Source: Zygnema circumcarinatum (taxonomy: Eukaryota; Streptophyta; Zygnematophyceae; Zygnematales; Zygnemataceae). From it: a stretch of 49,559 bases of DNA. Position numbers and translations under genes: made by a program. Location of the stretch: assembly GCA_037447605.1 (NCBI GenBank), contig CM074820.1:2128457-2178015 (forward strand). The letters run 5' to 3'. Numbering within the stretch: position 1 is the stretch's first letter; every line of letters begins with the position of its first letter. Below the pieces are notes generated by a model. It saw only the letters and a program-made list of their open reading frames with translations. It had not been told where the DNA came from and searched no databases. Shown here piece after piece: positions 23,101 to 44,600 of this stretch.

Positions 23101-23308
23101 TTCCACTCCGCTCGGAAGTCACTGAAAATGCAGCCACGATCTTTGTATTGAATGCGTTGGAAATTGCCGAGTGTAGTGAATTCCACAGACTATATGCCTG
23201 TTGTTTGGTTCAATTAATGTTACGGGAATAGGATTCATTTCAATTGTTTTCTGTCTTCAGGCCTATTTCTGTCTTCAGGCCTATTTCTGTCAGAAGGTGT
23301 ATCCAGAA
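20107..23308 (+). promoter_or_regulatory. Neochrome upstream region: promoter and probable 5' leader
   Basis: No coding gene is supported in these 3.2 kb. 20941-20999 contains two adjacent inverted repeats (TACGGCC...GGCCGTA, and AAACGACAAA-CTAT-TTTGTCGTTT at 20976-20999). G-boxes lie at 20868, 20878 and 21638. GTAC-core palindromes cluster at 21433-21705 (including TCGTACGA at 21691-21698), immediately before a TATAAAA at 21721-21727. A start of transcription near 21750 would leave about 1.5 kb of 5' leader, probably containing an intron. A short direct duplication (GTCTTCAGGCCTATTTCT) occurs at about 23252-23288, just before the ATG. Confidence 0.5.
21721..21727 (+). promoter_or_regulatory. 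TATA box candidate for the neochrome gene
   Basis: TATAAAA follows a GTAC-palindrome cluster by about 20 bases and is followed by a GC-rich stretch and pyrimidine-rich DNA. It is the clearest TATA-like element I see in the upstream half of this region. The distance to the ATG (about 1.6 kb) implies a long or spliced leader. Confidence 0.5.
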
Positions 23309-33912
<10,604 letters not shown>

Positions 33913-35444
33913 CTCTGCTGACGAAAGGCTGTGCAAGTGGATGGAGGCTGTGCCAGGGGGGAGGGAGGGAGGGTGATGCGAGGGAATTGAGAGAGTGGAG
34001 AGAGAAAGAGAGAGTGAGAGAAAGAAAGAGCGAGGGAGGGAGGGATGCAAGGACGGGCCCGCGTGGCATCAGCTGTGTGAAGTGAGTGTTGCTGGACCGG
34101 CATGGACACTGAACCCGGACTCTAGCGGTTGGTTTGTGATGGGCCGTGTCTTGTGTGCTTTGGCTCACAGGGGGCTAACGGGGACGACATGTTCTCTGGC
34201 AATGACACGGATGGTGGGGAAATCACTATGTTTGGCAAGTGAGCAAGGCCAAACGCAGGGTTCAGGGAGCCCTCATCCTCAGGTGTACAGATATGGCGGC
34301 TGGGCTCGGGGCCGGGGCTGAGAGTTCAGGGCCTGTGCTTCCCAGCCGCAATTAGCGCATTCCTTATATGTTACTGGCGGGAGGTAGCGGCACAATGGAG
34401 AGGGACTTGCAAGGCAGACAGAGAATAAAGCAGCAGAGTAGATGAGGTGGGAGTTCAATTTCAGTGCTCAGTAGCCTGAACTCCCCTAATCATACCATGT
34501 ATTCATTAATTTCTATAGCATTCGTTCAATAATTGTGCTAGGCATGAAATGGCATGGCATGTGCGTGTGGGTAGTGTTGTGGGTGCGGGGTGTGAGGGGA
34601 ATCCTCTGAATCCATTCTTGGAATGTCCTTGCTCTGATTTTTCCGGGTAGTTGCTTAATCCGTGTGTGGGCTTCTTGTAAAGAGCTGAAATGTTGGAACT
34701 CTCCAATGTTCAGAATGGACACTTCTGGGATCTGAGCCTTGAATAAATATTGATATGGAAGAAAGTAGGTTTTGTTGTGCTGTTTGTACGAATTTAGCGG
34801 CTAAACGTGTACAGGTTTGGAGTTCAACTGAAGCAGATGATGGTTAATTGTGTCCAGGGTGCAGTCGGCACTTTTGTTGAGTAAAAATGTGGAGGGCTTT
34901 TCTTAATCTATATCTCGCTATCTCAGAATTATGGTAGGGTGCATTTTCATGCTTTAACTGTCTTGAATTTTTTTGACGTTTTCCAACTTTGCTTATGAGA
35001 GTAGAAACAGTTCAACCGTTCACGCTCGAATTGGAAATGGAAGAACCTAACGAAAATCAATTTACCATCTAAACGTCGACACACGGTGGCAGATATGAGC
35101 CAGCTGGCTCGCGTAAAATATGATAGGACTTCTATATGCAAATACAAATTGTCATGGAAAACGTGGGCAATTTGTTATTTCTACACAAAGGAAGATAGAT
35201 CACATTGACAAAAAAAACCAAAGCACACTTCTAGCTTTCAAGCATGCGCAGGTACATACATTGACCAATTCAGCCGTTAGTGTTTAACTTCTCGAACCCC
35301 CACATGGCAACACCCGTTGTAAACAACCACGCGACGACACTTGGGAGTTCTGTAAACGGCAAAACTTCCATGACTCACATGAAGATTATCCACAAGGCTC
35401 ACTTAATGGAGAGAGGGGCTCCAACACAGGCTTTAGGGTTCCGA
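33913..35444. other. Convergent 3' region between neochrome and RPN5
   Basis: A purine-rich stretch (33955-34045) follows the neochrome stop. AATAAA occurs at 34424-34429 and 34742-34747 and could serve as polyadenylation signals for neochrome. The rest is unremarkable A/T-rich sequence with no open frame I can relate to a protein. Confidence 0.5.
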
Positions 35445-38400
35445 TCAGACCTTCAAGGCCACCTTGTGCACCATCGTCTCCTTGTGAATCTGATGGCAGC
35501 TGGTCTCAACCAGGTCCAGCAGCTTCTCAATGTTCCCCGCCCACTGGTTCAACATCTCATTGCTGTCCTGCCGCCCTCTGAAAGTAACAATTCCTGATGG
35601 TCGGTCGATCTTCGCAAAGAGGGCCTTCACGACCACCATCTCTGACAAATGCTTCTCCGCATCCTGCAAGCGCACAGACAAGGCATCAGGTTAACCACTC
35701 CTTCCCCCCAAGGTAGAAAAGACCTGGGCAATATCTCGGCGAGCTCAGAGCTCCTTGACGAAACAAGATAGGAAACAAATACATATAAAATCATAAAGAA
35801 TGCTTATCTTACCTCAACTGAAAGATCCAACAGCTCTGCTAGTCGCTGTATAGTGATGCGAGAGTAATACTTGGCCACCACCAGAATGTTCTGCACAACC
35901 ACAATAAATCGAAGGGCGTTATGACAAAGAGAGACAATTGCACCCGTCTAAACCTCTGACAAATATATCACAGTTTTGTCGACAAAAGATACCCTATAGG
36001 GGAATGAAGGAAAGAATTGAAAACGCTCACACCATGTTTGAGTATAGGGAAAGCATGATACCCGCTAGTTGCTAGAGTATGCCCACCTGCTCATTTACAC
36101 GCTGCCGTAAATCATCCATGGCCTCCTTTTTCCCAAATATGGAAGTCTCCTCCTCCATCTCAGATAGATAGCTACTTGCAAGCTGGGGCCATCGAATGAC
36201 CTCCCAAGTGATGAAATGCTTAAGTAGCGATCTGTCAGAGTAAGGGACAGGAAGAGGATGGAATGAATCAACGTTTCAAGTAAGCTCCTGTGTTCAATCG
36301 TTGCTGGAAGCTGCATGAGAAAACATTGGCTTGGTTTCCAGGAGGAATAAATCACTCACAGAAACTTTGGAATTTCCTGCAAGCGCTTATCTTCTGCTGT
36401 TGCTTGAAGAAGGCTCGACTGCATACTCCCATGGGGTGCAAGCACCAAATACCAGCAGATCTTTTTCAGAACCTGCAGCAAGCTTGTCAAAAGTTTGAGC
36501 GTCAGATATCAACAATCATTACAGGTAGCAACCACCACGCGAGATTGGGTTCAATTCCTGAGGGCGCACTACGTCAGAAATCTTATGATTGCAGCTAGCC
36601 ACGTGAAGTTCCTCAGACCCTTCTTGCCATGAAAGTCAGCTGAAGACAAACAAAATTCCTAAATGATCTAGAAATCTCACATTGTACAACGGTTCAAGGT
36701 CAAGTTCTTTGATAATTTTGAAAGCGGAATGCATACTGTACTAAATTGGCGGGATCGGCTTACCGGCATCCATTCAGCAGGGTCTTGCCTCACAGCAGGA
36801 GTTTCATAAATTGACCGGTAGCAACGACTAATCTCAAGGTAGTCCTTTGAATGACTATGATACCTGCTTTCCCCACGTGTTATTCTTGATTAGGAAGAAG
36901 AAAGAATAATCAGGACGAACGAAATCCCTGCTGAAATATTCATGCAGATTCACACGCACAAATTCATACAAATTCATATAAATTCATCATCAAAATCTCG
37001 TTCGAACCTTATCATGAGCTCATAAAACTTGCGTTTCAACGCAGGCAATTCCGGTACATCTGGTGCAGCAGCTTCCACTGCCTGATCGCCTTCCCGGGCT
37101 TTCTTCTTTTCTGAATCCTCCAAAAAGACACGAGGGTTGATCTTCTTGGCAAGAATCTGAGCTCGCATGTAATCCTCATGATCCAAACACAGGCGGACCT
37201 GGAGAGCAAAACGAACAGTGAGGTTATCATAGTCATGGATATTGATCGATCGCCCTTTCCCTTCGCAGCTGTAAAATATCGAACATCAAGCTGGCAAGCA
37301 TACTCGCAACATTTCTTCTACATTCGGAAAACCAACAATGACGGATCAGAATTAAGCCGCCAAATCTTCTCAGAGTACCTTAACTGAAATAGCACAAACA
37401 AGGCTCACACTAGATGTTCAAATTGCACAGAAAGAAATGTGAGGCTATTATAGAGCTAAAATTTAGGGCAATATTGAAGGGGTTCATCAAGCATGTCAAG
37501 TTAAACACATCTGGAGGTGCATGATAACCAATTAACAACAAACATCAATGGTCCGAACGAACAATATGCGCAAGGGAGTCCCTCCAGAGCGTGACTTTCC
37601 AGCGCCGATCTGCTGCTTCTAAAAAATGGGAAAGACAAACCTGCTCAAGAATGAATGCGATTTTTTCAGTCTTCGCCATGGCTCCGAAGGTCTCTACCTG
37701 TTCCATCCCAAGAACCATAGCGAAGGCTTGAATAAGAGCAGCCCACCTCATTGACACTGAAAACGAGGCAATGGCATGCCCTAAAATGCCATGGTTACTT
37801 AACATCAGTCGAAATAAAAACGTATAGTCGAAAGTGAAGATACATGGAAAACAAAGCACAGCACATGTAAAGGTACACGTCATCCACAGCTCAACATTAT
37901 CCAAAGCGATGTAGTCAAGCATAATTTCGTGAAGCGCAGCAACCAAATACCAATGTGCCAAATATCCTCTAGTGCTCTGCCCACTCACCGCAACTTCTTG
38001 CATAATTGATGCCGCTTCTTTAATCTGACCTTGGCTCTCTCTGATCGCAGCCAGTTTCTTGGTTAATCGAGCCCTCTCTATCTCAACATATATCTGCAGA
38101 ACAACCCTTCACCAAATTCTGTTGATTATAGCGCATTGTCGAAAAGGGCAGTGCAGAATCACTTCTAAGTCAAAACATGGACATGATCTCAGTTTGAAAA
38201 CAATTCAAGTATTTACCATGGTGTCGGATTTTCCATCTACGCCGACTAAACAAACGAACAAGATGCCGAGCACCACCAAACTTATAAAGAGCTCCATTCT
38301 CTACAATCAGAACATACCTTGCCAGCTGTCACAGTACTGAGGGTTTTGATTAGCTCAACCCGCGTGTCCAGGTCTGGAGCTGCATCCACATACTTCATGG

Positions 38401-39486
38401 CCTCCTGGACCATGACTGCCACAGCCTGCAAGAACAATAAAAAAACACTCAGATTGTTTCCTACGATGCCTTCTAAGACCTTCATTTCAGGAATCTTCAA
38501 TCTCCTTTCAGCACCTTCCAGTTACACGAGCAACCTCATACTTGGTACCTCGTTGTTAAATCAGACTCTAGCTTACAAAACTTTAGATTTCTTCACGAAA
38601 AGATCTGCTCGGAACCGCATGAGAGGCGGCTCCTAATTGACCGCAACTGGAATAAAATCCTCAATTAACTAAATGGGAAAGCAAAATTGATAAGCAGAAG
38701 GTTACTCACAATCACCAGATAGGGAGAAACATACCTGCTTCAGCTGAGCCCTGCGCTTAGAAAGGAGCACAATGTTGTCATTTAAAGCCTTCCAATTATT
38801 GGATTCCCGACAAATTTGAACAACAGCAAGCACCACCGTCTTTGTTCCAGTGACATCTGCAGCCTGCACTCTCATGAAAATGAGAAAATTCAGACTAGCG
38901 AGAATTTAAATACAGACAGGGATTAGACATCACCATCAATCTCTCCTGATGAGAATTTCTGAGCGGAGATCAATTCTGATGAAGAGAGGGTTGCTTGCTG
39001 CTTCTCTCCTTCGTTTCAGGGAGAAAAAATAATTATACAAAAACTGTCAATCCGTCACACAAGTGAGGTGAATCAAAGTTCAGGACCAACCAATCTCATC
39101 TGCTTCTCCAAGTTAAGCAGATTCTCCAACGCCTCATTCAGCTTGCCTTCCTGCAAATACAGATTTCAAGTCGAACATCAAACAATTCCGAAGCGAAAAA
39201 ACAAAGTGGAGAGAGAAAAGCAGCTGTCAAAAAGAAAATCGACTCCTTGAGCTGCATGCTATCAATAAGCCACACGAAACAGGGTTGCTGGCGATAAAGA
39301 TAGCAATCGACTCTATAGCACAAAACGCACAAAATATACGAATATAACCATCCTGCCTGTAATTTCACTTGCCTTCAAAGCAACATCGCGCTGAGTTTGA
39401 ACGTTTGCATTCAAGGCATCATAATCAATATCGGACTTCTTTCCTGAAGCGTTTCCCTCCACCGTCTTGTCATCCACCGCACTCAT
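35445..39486 (-). CDS. RPN5: 26S proteasome non-ATPase regulatory subunit 12 (RPN5)
   Basis: Twelve exons on the minus strand: 39486-39373, 39150-39091, 38863-38735, 38425-38318, 38093-37989, 37697-37641, 37198-37008, 36863-36764, 36472-36360, 36231-36087, 35890-35813 and 35663-35445. They give 472 residues, close to the family norm. RPN5 is a structural PCI-domain subunit of the proteasome lid, acting in nucleus and cytosol. Diagnostic segments are '[20 protein letters not shown]', '[12 protein letters not shown]', '[13 protein letters not shown]', and the PCI winged helix '[20 protein letters not shown]' followed by '[11 protein letters not shown]'. The C-terminal helix '[17 protein letters not shown]' belongs to the lid helical bundle. 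Intron 1 begins with GC (AAG|GCAAGT), a consensus GC-AG intron. The start is the first ATG in frame; upstream codons have no support. It is divergent from the flippase gene and convergent with neochrome. Confidence 0.97.
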
Positions 39487-41638
39487 ATTCGCTCGATTCA
39501 ACCAACTTGCAACTGCTGTCGTCAAATTCTAGTACTTTTGGGCGGCCTTTCCAGCCGCAGTGTAATTGCAAACTGGTCTTTCCGAATTAAGCTGAAGGTA
39601 TCTGGCAGCAGTGCAGTGTTCAGAGCCCACAGCCTCCCGCAACCTCTCCCCTCTCCTCCTCGCCCTCTCAAGCCCAACCCTAATGCAGTGCCTCCCCCGC
39701 CCTGTCCGCCCTCCCTCTCCCACCCATCTGCTCAGGTATCGATGCATACCGGGCCATAGCGGTACGTCACCAGAAACGCCATATACATATCGAGATATAT
39801 CTCCATCTAGGCACATCGGCCATATCCATAATATCGGAAAGCTCAAAGCTGCGCGATACGCATTAAATATCGTCCGATATTCGTGGTCCAAGGGCCCGCG
39901 TAAAGTGACAGCGCCCACCCATCCATCAATCGCATGACATCCATCGCATGCATCCATCCATCCATCCATCCATCCATCGCATGCATCCATCCATCCATCG
40001 CATGCACCCATCCATCCATCCACCCATCCATCCATCCATCGCATGCATCCATCCATCCATCCACCCATCCATCCATCCATCGCATGCATCCATCCATCCA
40101 TCCACCCATCCATCCATCCATCCATCGCATGCCGCTGTGAGGGAGAGAGAGGATGGCCTGTGGGCTTGCATCCTTGGGGCCGTTGCACAGGCCACCTCTA
40201 TGCCTAATCGAGGAAACCAACTTAATTGGCGTAAAAGGTTTCACATTACACCACACCACATCACGCTGACGTCTTGTATGATTCCATCCAATACAATTTA
40301 CAACTTTTACTGTGAATTAGAGTTAAAAAAAAAAAAATGTTTTTACAAATGCTCCCTAACATTTGGGACAATCGACAAGATGCGGCTTGTCGTTGAGCCG
40401 CCTGGGTGTGGCATTGGCCTCGCGACGCCATCCAATGGACACGGGCACCATCAACAACAACATGCTGACCCACAGGCCCTCCCTCCCACTGGCCGCGCCG
40501 CAAGGGCGCGTCCCTCGGCCGCCGCCTGCGGTCCTCCCGCCGGCGTTTTCTTCATGACGTCATATGACGCCTGCCCTCTGACGCGTGGTCGCCTCCTAGT
40601 GATCGAAACGCCCTGCTGACGCTCCGATGGCGTCACCATCTTGGAGCGATCCTTCCCCGCGACTCCCCCAACGCGCCCGGCGGGCGGCGGTACATCCTAG
40701 CCACGTGGCGAAGTGTCAGCGTGCCACGTGGTAAGGGCTCGCCGCCCGCCATTGGACCCGCTCTCTCTGTTTTGCCCGTGCGCAGTGCCAATCAGAGCGC
40801 GAGGCGGAGCCGGGCCAATCCGGGGATGCCGTCACTCGTGCCTGCTGCCCAGTCAGAGGCCAGGTTGCCGGCGTGTGCCAGCCGGCGACAGAACTTGGGT
40901 GACGGCCGGTAGCATCCGCCCTACTGTACTGTATTTCCCACCGCGGCCGACGTTCGTACGCCTGCCGGCCGGTTGACGGCCGTCAAATATTTCCCAGTCT
41001 TTCGGGTGCCCCACCACCTGGCACATGGTACTGCACCACGTGGCACTATTTGATTCCTTTCGTACGGACCGTACCTCGTCGGAAAGGTCGCTCGGTGTCG
41101 CAGAGACTCCTGCAGCGAAAGGAAGTTGCCGTCGCAGGGCTCGCTGTGACCGTCGATGTTCATCGCACAGATCGATTGGGTCGCACAATGTGAGAGGTGT
41201 CGCATGTGCTGGATTGGCGGTTCCCACGTGTGGCGGCCCCCGCCCTCTTCTCTTGCAGGAAAGGTGGCGCCTTCCAGTCCTTCGGTGAGCTGTGGTTGCC
41301 ATGAGCCATGGCTGCTTGTGCGCGCCATGGTACATCACTCGACCCCATGCCTCCATGGATGATGAGGCAGGAAAGGCCATGCATATGAATGCGACAGCAT
41401 ATGGAGAGCTTTTGCATATTGGAATCCATAGTTCTTTGCAGATGCTCCAGCATCAAGCAGGTTCCTGGCAGAAGATCCTGAACAAGTGAATCCACCCAAG
41501 CATCTTTCTCGACAAAATTATGATCCAAAAATCTGCTATACAAGCATCATTATCCTTGTTTCCATTTAATCCGTTTTGTCCGCGCTGAGAGACTCCGGAA
41601 ATCCTAAGAATTTCCAAGCCCTAGAAGCCCGTGTCAGT
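39487..41638. promoter_or_regulatory. Shared upstream region of RPN5 (-) and the P4-ATPase (+)
   Basis: A 2.15-kb divergent region without a supported gene. Nearest RPN5 is mixed sequence, followed by a CATC minisatellite (39930-40134). From 40540 on comes a regulatory-looking block: CACGTG at 40702, 40725, 41037 and 41225; CCAAT/ATTGG near 40750, 40788 and 40815; and GTAC-core motifs at 40920-41075 (GTTCGTACGCC, TTCGTACGGACCGTACC). The open frames across this area are G/C-rich or repeat-derived and resemble nothing. Confidence 0.5.
39930..40134. repeat. CATC microsatellite with periodic GCATG interruptions
   Basis: Runs of three to five CATC units (some CACC) are separated by CGCATGCATCC or CGCATGCACCC at irregular intervals of about 25-55 bases. 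It generates long Trp/Met/Asp/Gly frames on the minus strand and His/Pro/Ser frames on the plus strand; neither is called as a gene. Confidence 0.95.
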
Positions 41639-44600
41639 ATGCCAGAGGGGACGCAGAGCATTGAACCCCCTCTCTTCATCTCTTTGGAGGACGTCCCGCT
41701 GGATGACGACAATGACGCAGGCGGTGGACAGCTGTCGCACAGAGAGAAGGGGGAGGGGAGGGGGAGGGAGGAGGGGCTTCGGCGGAGCAGCGGTCGGAGC
41801 GACAGCCACGTAGAGCCTCTGAGGTGTGGGGAGGGCTGGCTGAGGGAAGGGGATTTCTTCCATTGGCTGCTGTACCGCGCGCCATGGTCGCGCAGGAGAG
41901 AGAGTGGGAGAGGGAGTGGGCGGAGCGGGAGAAGCAGTGGAAGAGGGATTGATAGGGGCAGTGAGAGAAGGATAGGTGGCGAGAGCGGGAGAGAGAGCGA
42001 GAGCCGGAGAGAAGAGAGCGAGAGTGAGCAGGAGGAGGGTCCGCAAAGAGTGGTCGTGGTGGGTGAGCCGGAGAGGACTTTGCAGATAGAGGGTGGGAGG
42101 GACTTGGCCGACAACGTGGTGAAGTCGAGCAAGTATACAATTCTTACTTTCCTTCCTCGCAATTTATTCGAACAATTTCATCGGATTGCGTACGTTTATT
42201 TTCTTTTAATCGCTATCTTGAATCAAATTCCAGTTTTGGCGGTATTTGGACGAACGGCTTCTTTGTTTCCTCTCTTGGCAGTGCTCATTGTGACCGCCAT
42301 TAAGGATGCATACGAAGATTTTAGTCGGCATCGAGCAGATAAGGAGGAGAACAATCGCGAAAGTTTCGTTCTTAAAGAACGACGGTTTGTCAGGGCTAAA
42401 TGGAGACACATCAGAGTAGGAGACATTGTGAAGGTGCACGGTGGGGAGGGGGTCCCTGCTGATTTAGTTCTGTTGGGCTGTAGTGATGACGGGGGACGAG
42501 CCTTCATAGAAACGATGAACTTAGACGGAGAGACTTCGCTTAAGTCTCGAAATGCGCTGTCTCAGACAATGCGTTTAGATGTGGAGGAAACAGGCATTGA
42601 AGGGACTCTTATGTGCGAACAACCAAATCGAAATATTTATGAGTTTACGGGAGTCGTTTTGCTGAGTGGAGCGCGAATCCCTGTGGGCCCCACGAATATG
42701 ATTCTTCGAGGATCCGAAATAAAAAACACGGCTTGGGTGATTGGATGCGTTGTATATGCCGGCAGAGAAACAAAAGCTCAGTTAAACAATTCAGGAGCTC
42801 AGTCGAAGCGTAGCCGGTTGGAGAGACATATGAACAGAGAAGTTCTGATTTTGAGCGGCATTCTCGTTATCATGTGCTGCATTGGTTCTATTGGAATGGG
42901 GGTATGGATCAATAGGCATGATGTGTACCGGCTTCCGTACTTTGGAGCGGAAAATGATTACAAGGGAGCAGGGGGAGAGGCAGCTCTAAACTGGTTTAGC
43001 TGCTTGATAGTCTTCCAAATCATGGTTCCGATTTCCCTCTATATTTCCATGGAACTTGTGCGTTTGGGACAAACCTTTTTCATGACACGTGACCTGAATA
43101 TGTACCATTTAGAATCTGACTCTCCTCTCCAAGTTCGAGCTCTTAACATAAACGAAGATTTGGGGCAGATAAGCTATGTGTTTTCCGACAAGACTGGAAC
43201 TTTAACTGAAAACCGGATGGAATTCAAGGCATGCACAGTAAGTGGAGTTGATTATAACAACCTTCAAGAGCATGAAAACAAAGGCGGCGAGGGGAATGCC
43301 GCTTTTCCATTTGAAGGTTCGACCGAGCTTGGGAACATGGGAGGAGGTGAGAGCAATTATTATACCGTTTATTCAAGAGCTTTTGGTGATTACGCACTGT
43401 TCATGTTAATGTTAACTTTAATGTTGAGCTTCGGCCATCGACAAGTCCCCAAAATCCCTCTCCCCCTCCCCCTCCCGCTCCTGACTTCTGCGTTCTGTTT
43501 ACTGCAAAACGCTTGTCATTTGTTTTGCGTTTGCTTTTTTTCTTTTTTAATGGAATCTATTTCTTTTAAAAGGTTTCATTGAATCTAAAGATACATGTTC
43601 GGCCCGCTTTAATTTTAACCTTGTCATTAGGGGGGGATGCTGTATTTGGTATAGGCCTTACCAAGTGGCGGCCGAAAACAGGGATGAGGGTGGACGCAAA
43701 CTTGGTTCGGGCACTGCAAAATCCGACAGTCTCACACGAGGAAAAAAATCTGCATAATTTTCTGCTTGTTCTGGCGGGGTGTAATACGGTGATTCCAACA
43801 AGAATCAGCACTTCTATGTCAGGCTACGTTGACTTGCATGCGGCCTCCTATGAGGAGGGAGGGACGGTGGAGTATCAGGGGGAGTCTCCCGACGAGCAAG
43901 CACTCGTAATTGCAGCCGCTTCACATGGATTCAGTTTGCTGGAACGGACACTTGACGGAATTGTAGTTTCTATACTGGGGGAAATAGTCAAGTAAGTGGA
44001 CGGCCTGGGGCGGGGTGGGGTGTGGGGGGGGGGAGTGCGGAGGGGGGAGAGAAGAGTAGAGAGGAGTGCATGAAGTGGAGGGGGCAAAGGAGTAGAGAGT
44101 GAAGTTGTGGGAGGAATACGGTGGGAGAGGCATAGATGCAGTGAAGGGAGGGCGTTGGAGGGATGAAAGAAAGGAAGAGAGGGAGAGGATGAGGGTGGGA
44201 GAGAGGGAAACAAAAGTGAGGAAGAGAGAAGCTGGATGTCGATCGGCAGGCTGGCGGGCGGGCGGGCGGGAGGGAGGGAGGGAGAAGGGACTGGGAAACG
44301 GAGAGAAGAGGCTCATTATTCACTTTTGTCAAACGACCTTGTTTCTTGTAGCATGTTAATCTGCAATTGCTGGCACGTAGTTCGATGATACGAAATGATG
44401 TGCAGGTTTCTTGTGCCTTTTTCAGATACCACGTTTTGGGAGTACACGAATTCGACAGCACAAGGAAGAGGATGTCAGTTGTACTGAAATGCCCCGATGG
44501 AACGCACAAGCTTCTCATAAAAGGAGCGGATTCCGTTATGTTCAATCTTGGTAGAAACCTTCCCCAGACCCCGCCTACTCTACCGGGATCGCCAGCCTTT

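Noticed and set aside
39529-40188. Minus-strand frame with Met-Asp-Gly-Trp repeats
   Set aside because: It is a translation of the CATC microsatellite in an upstream region; there is no homology and no splice support.
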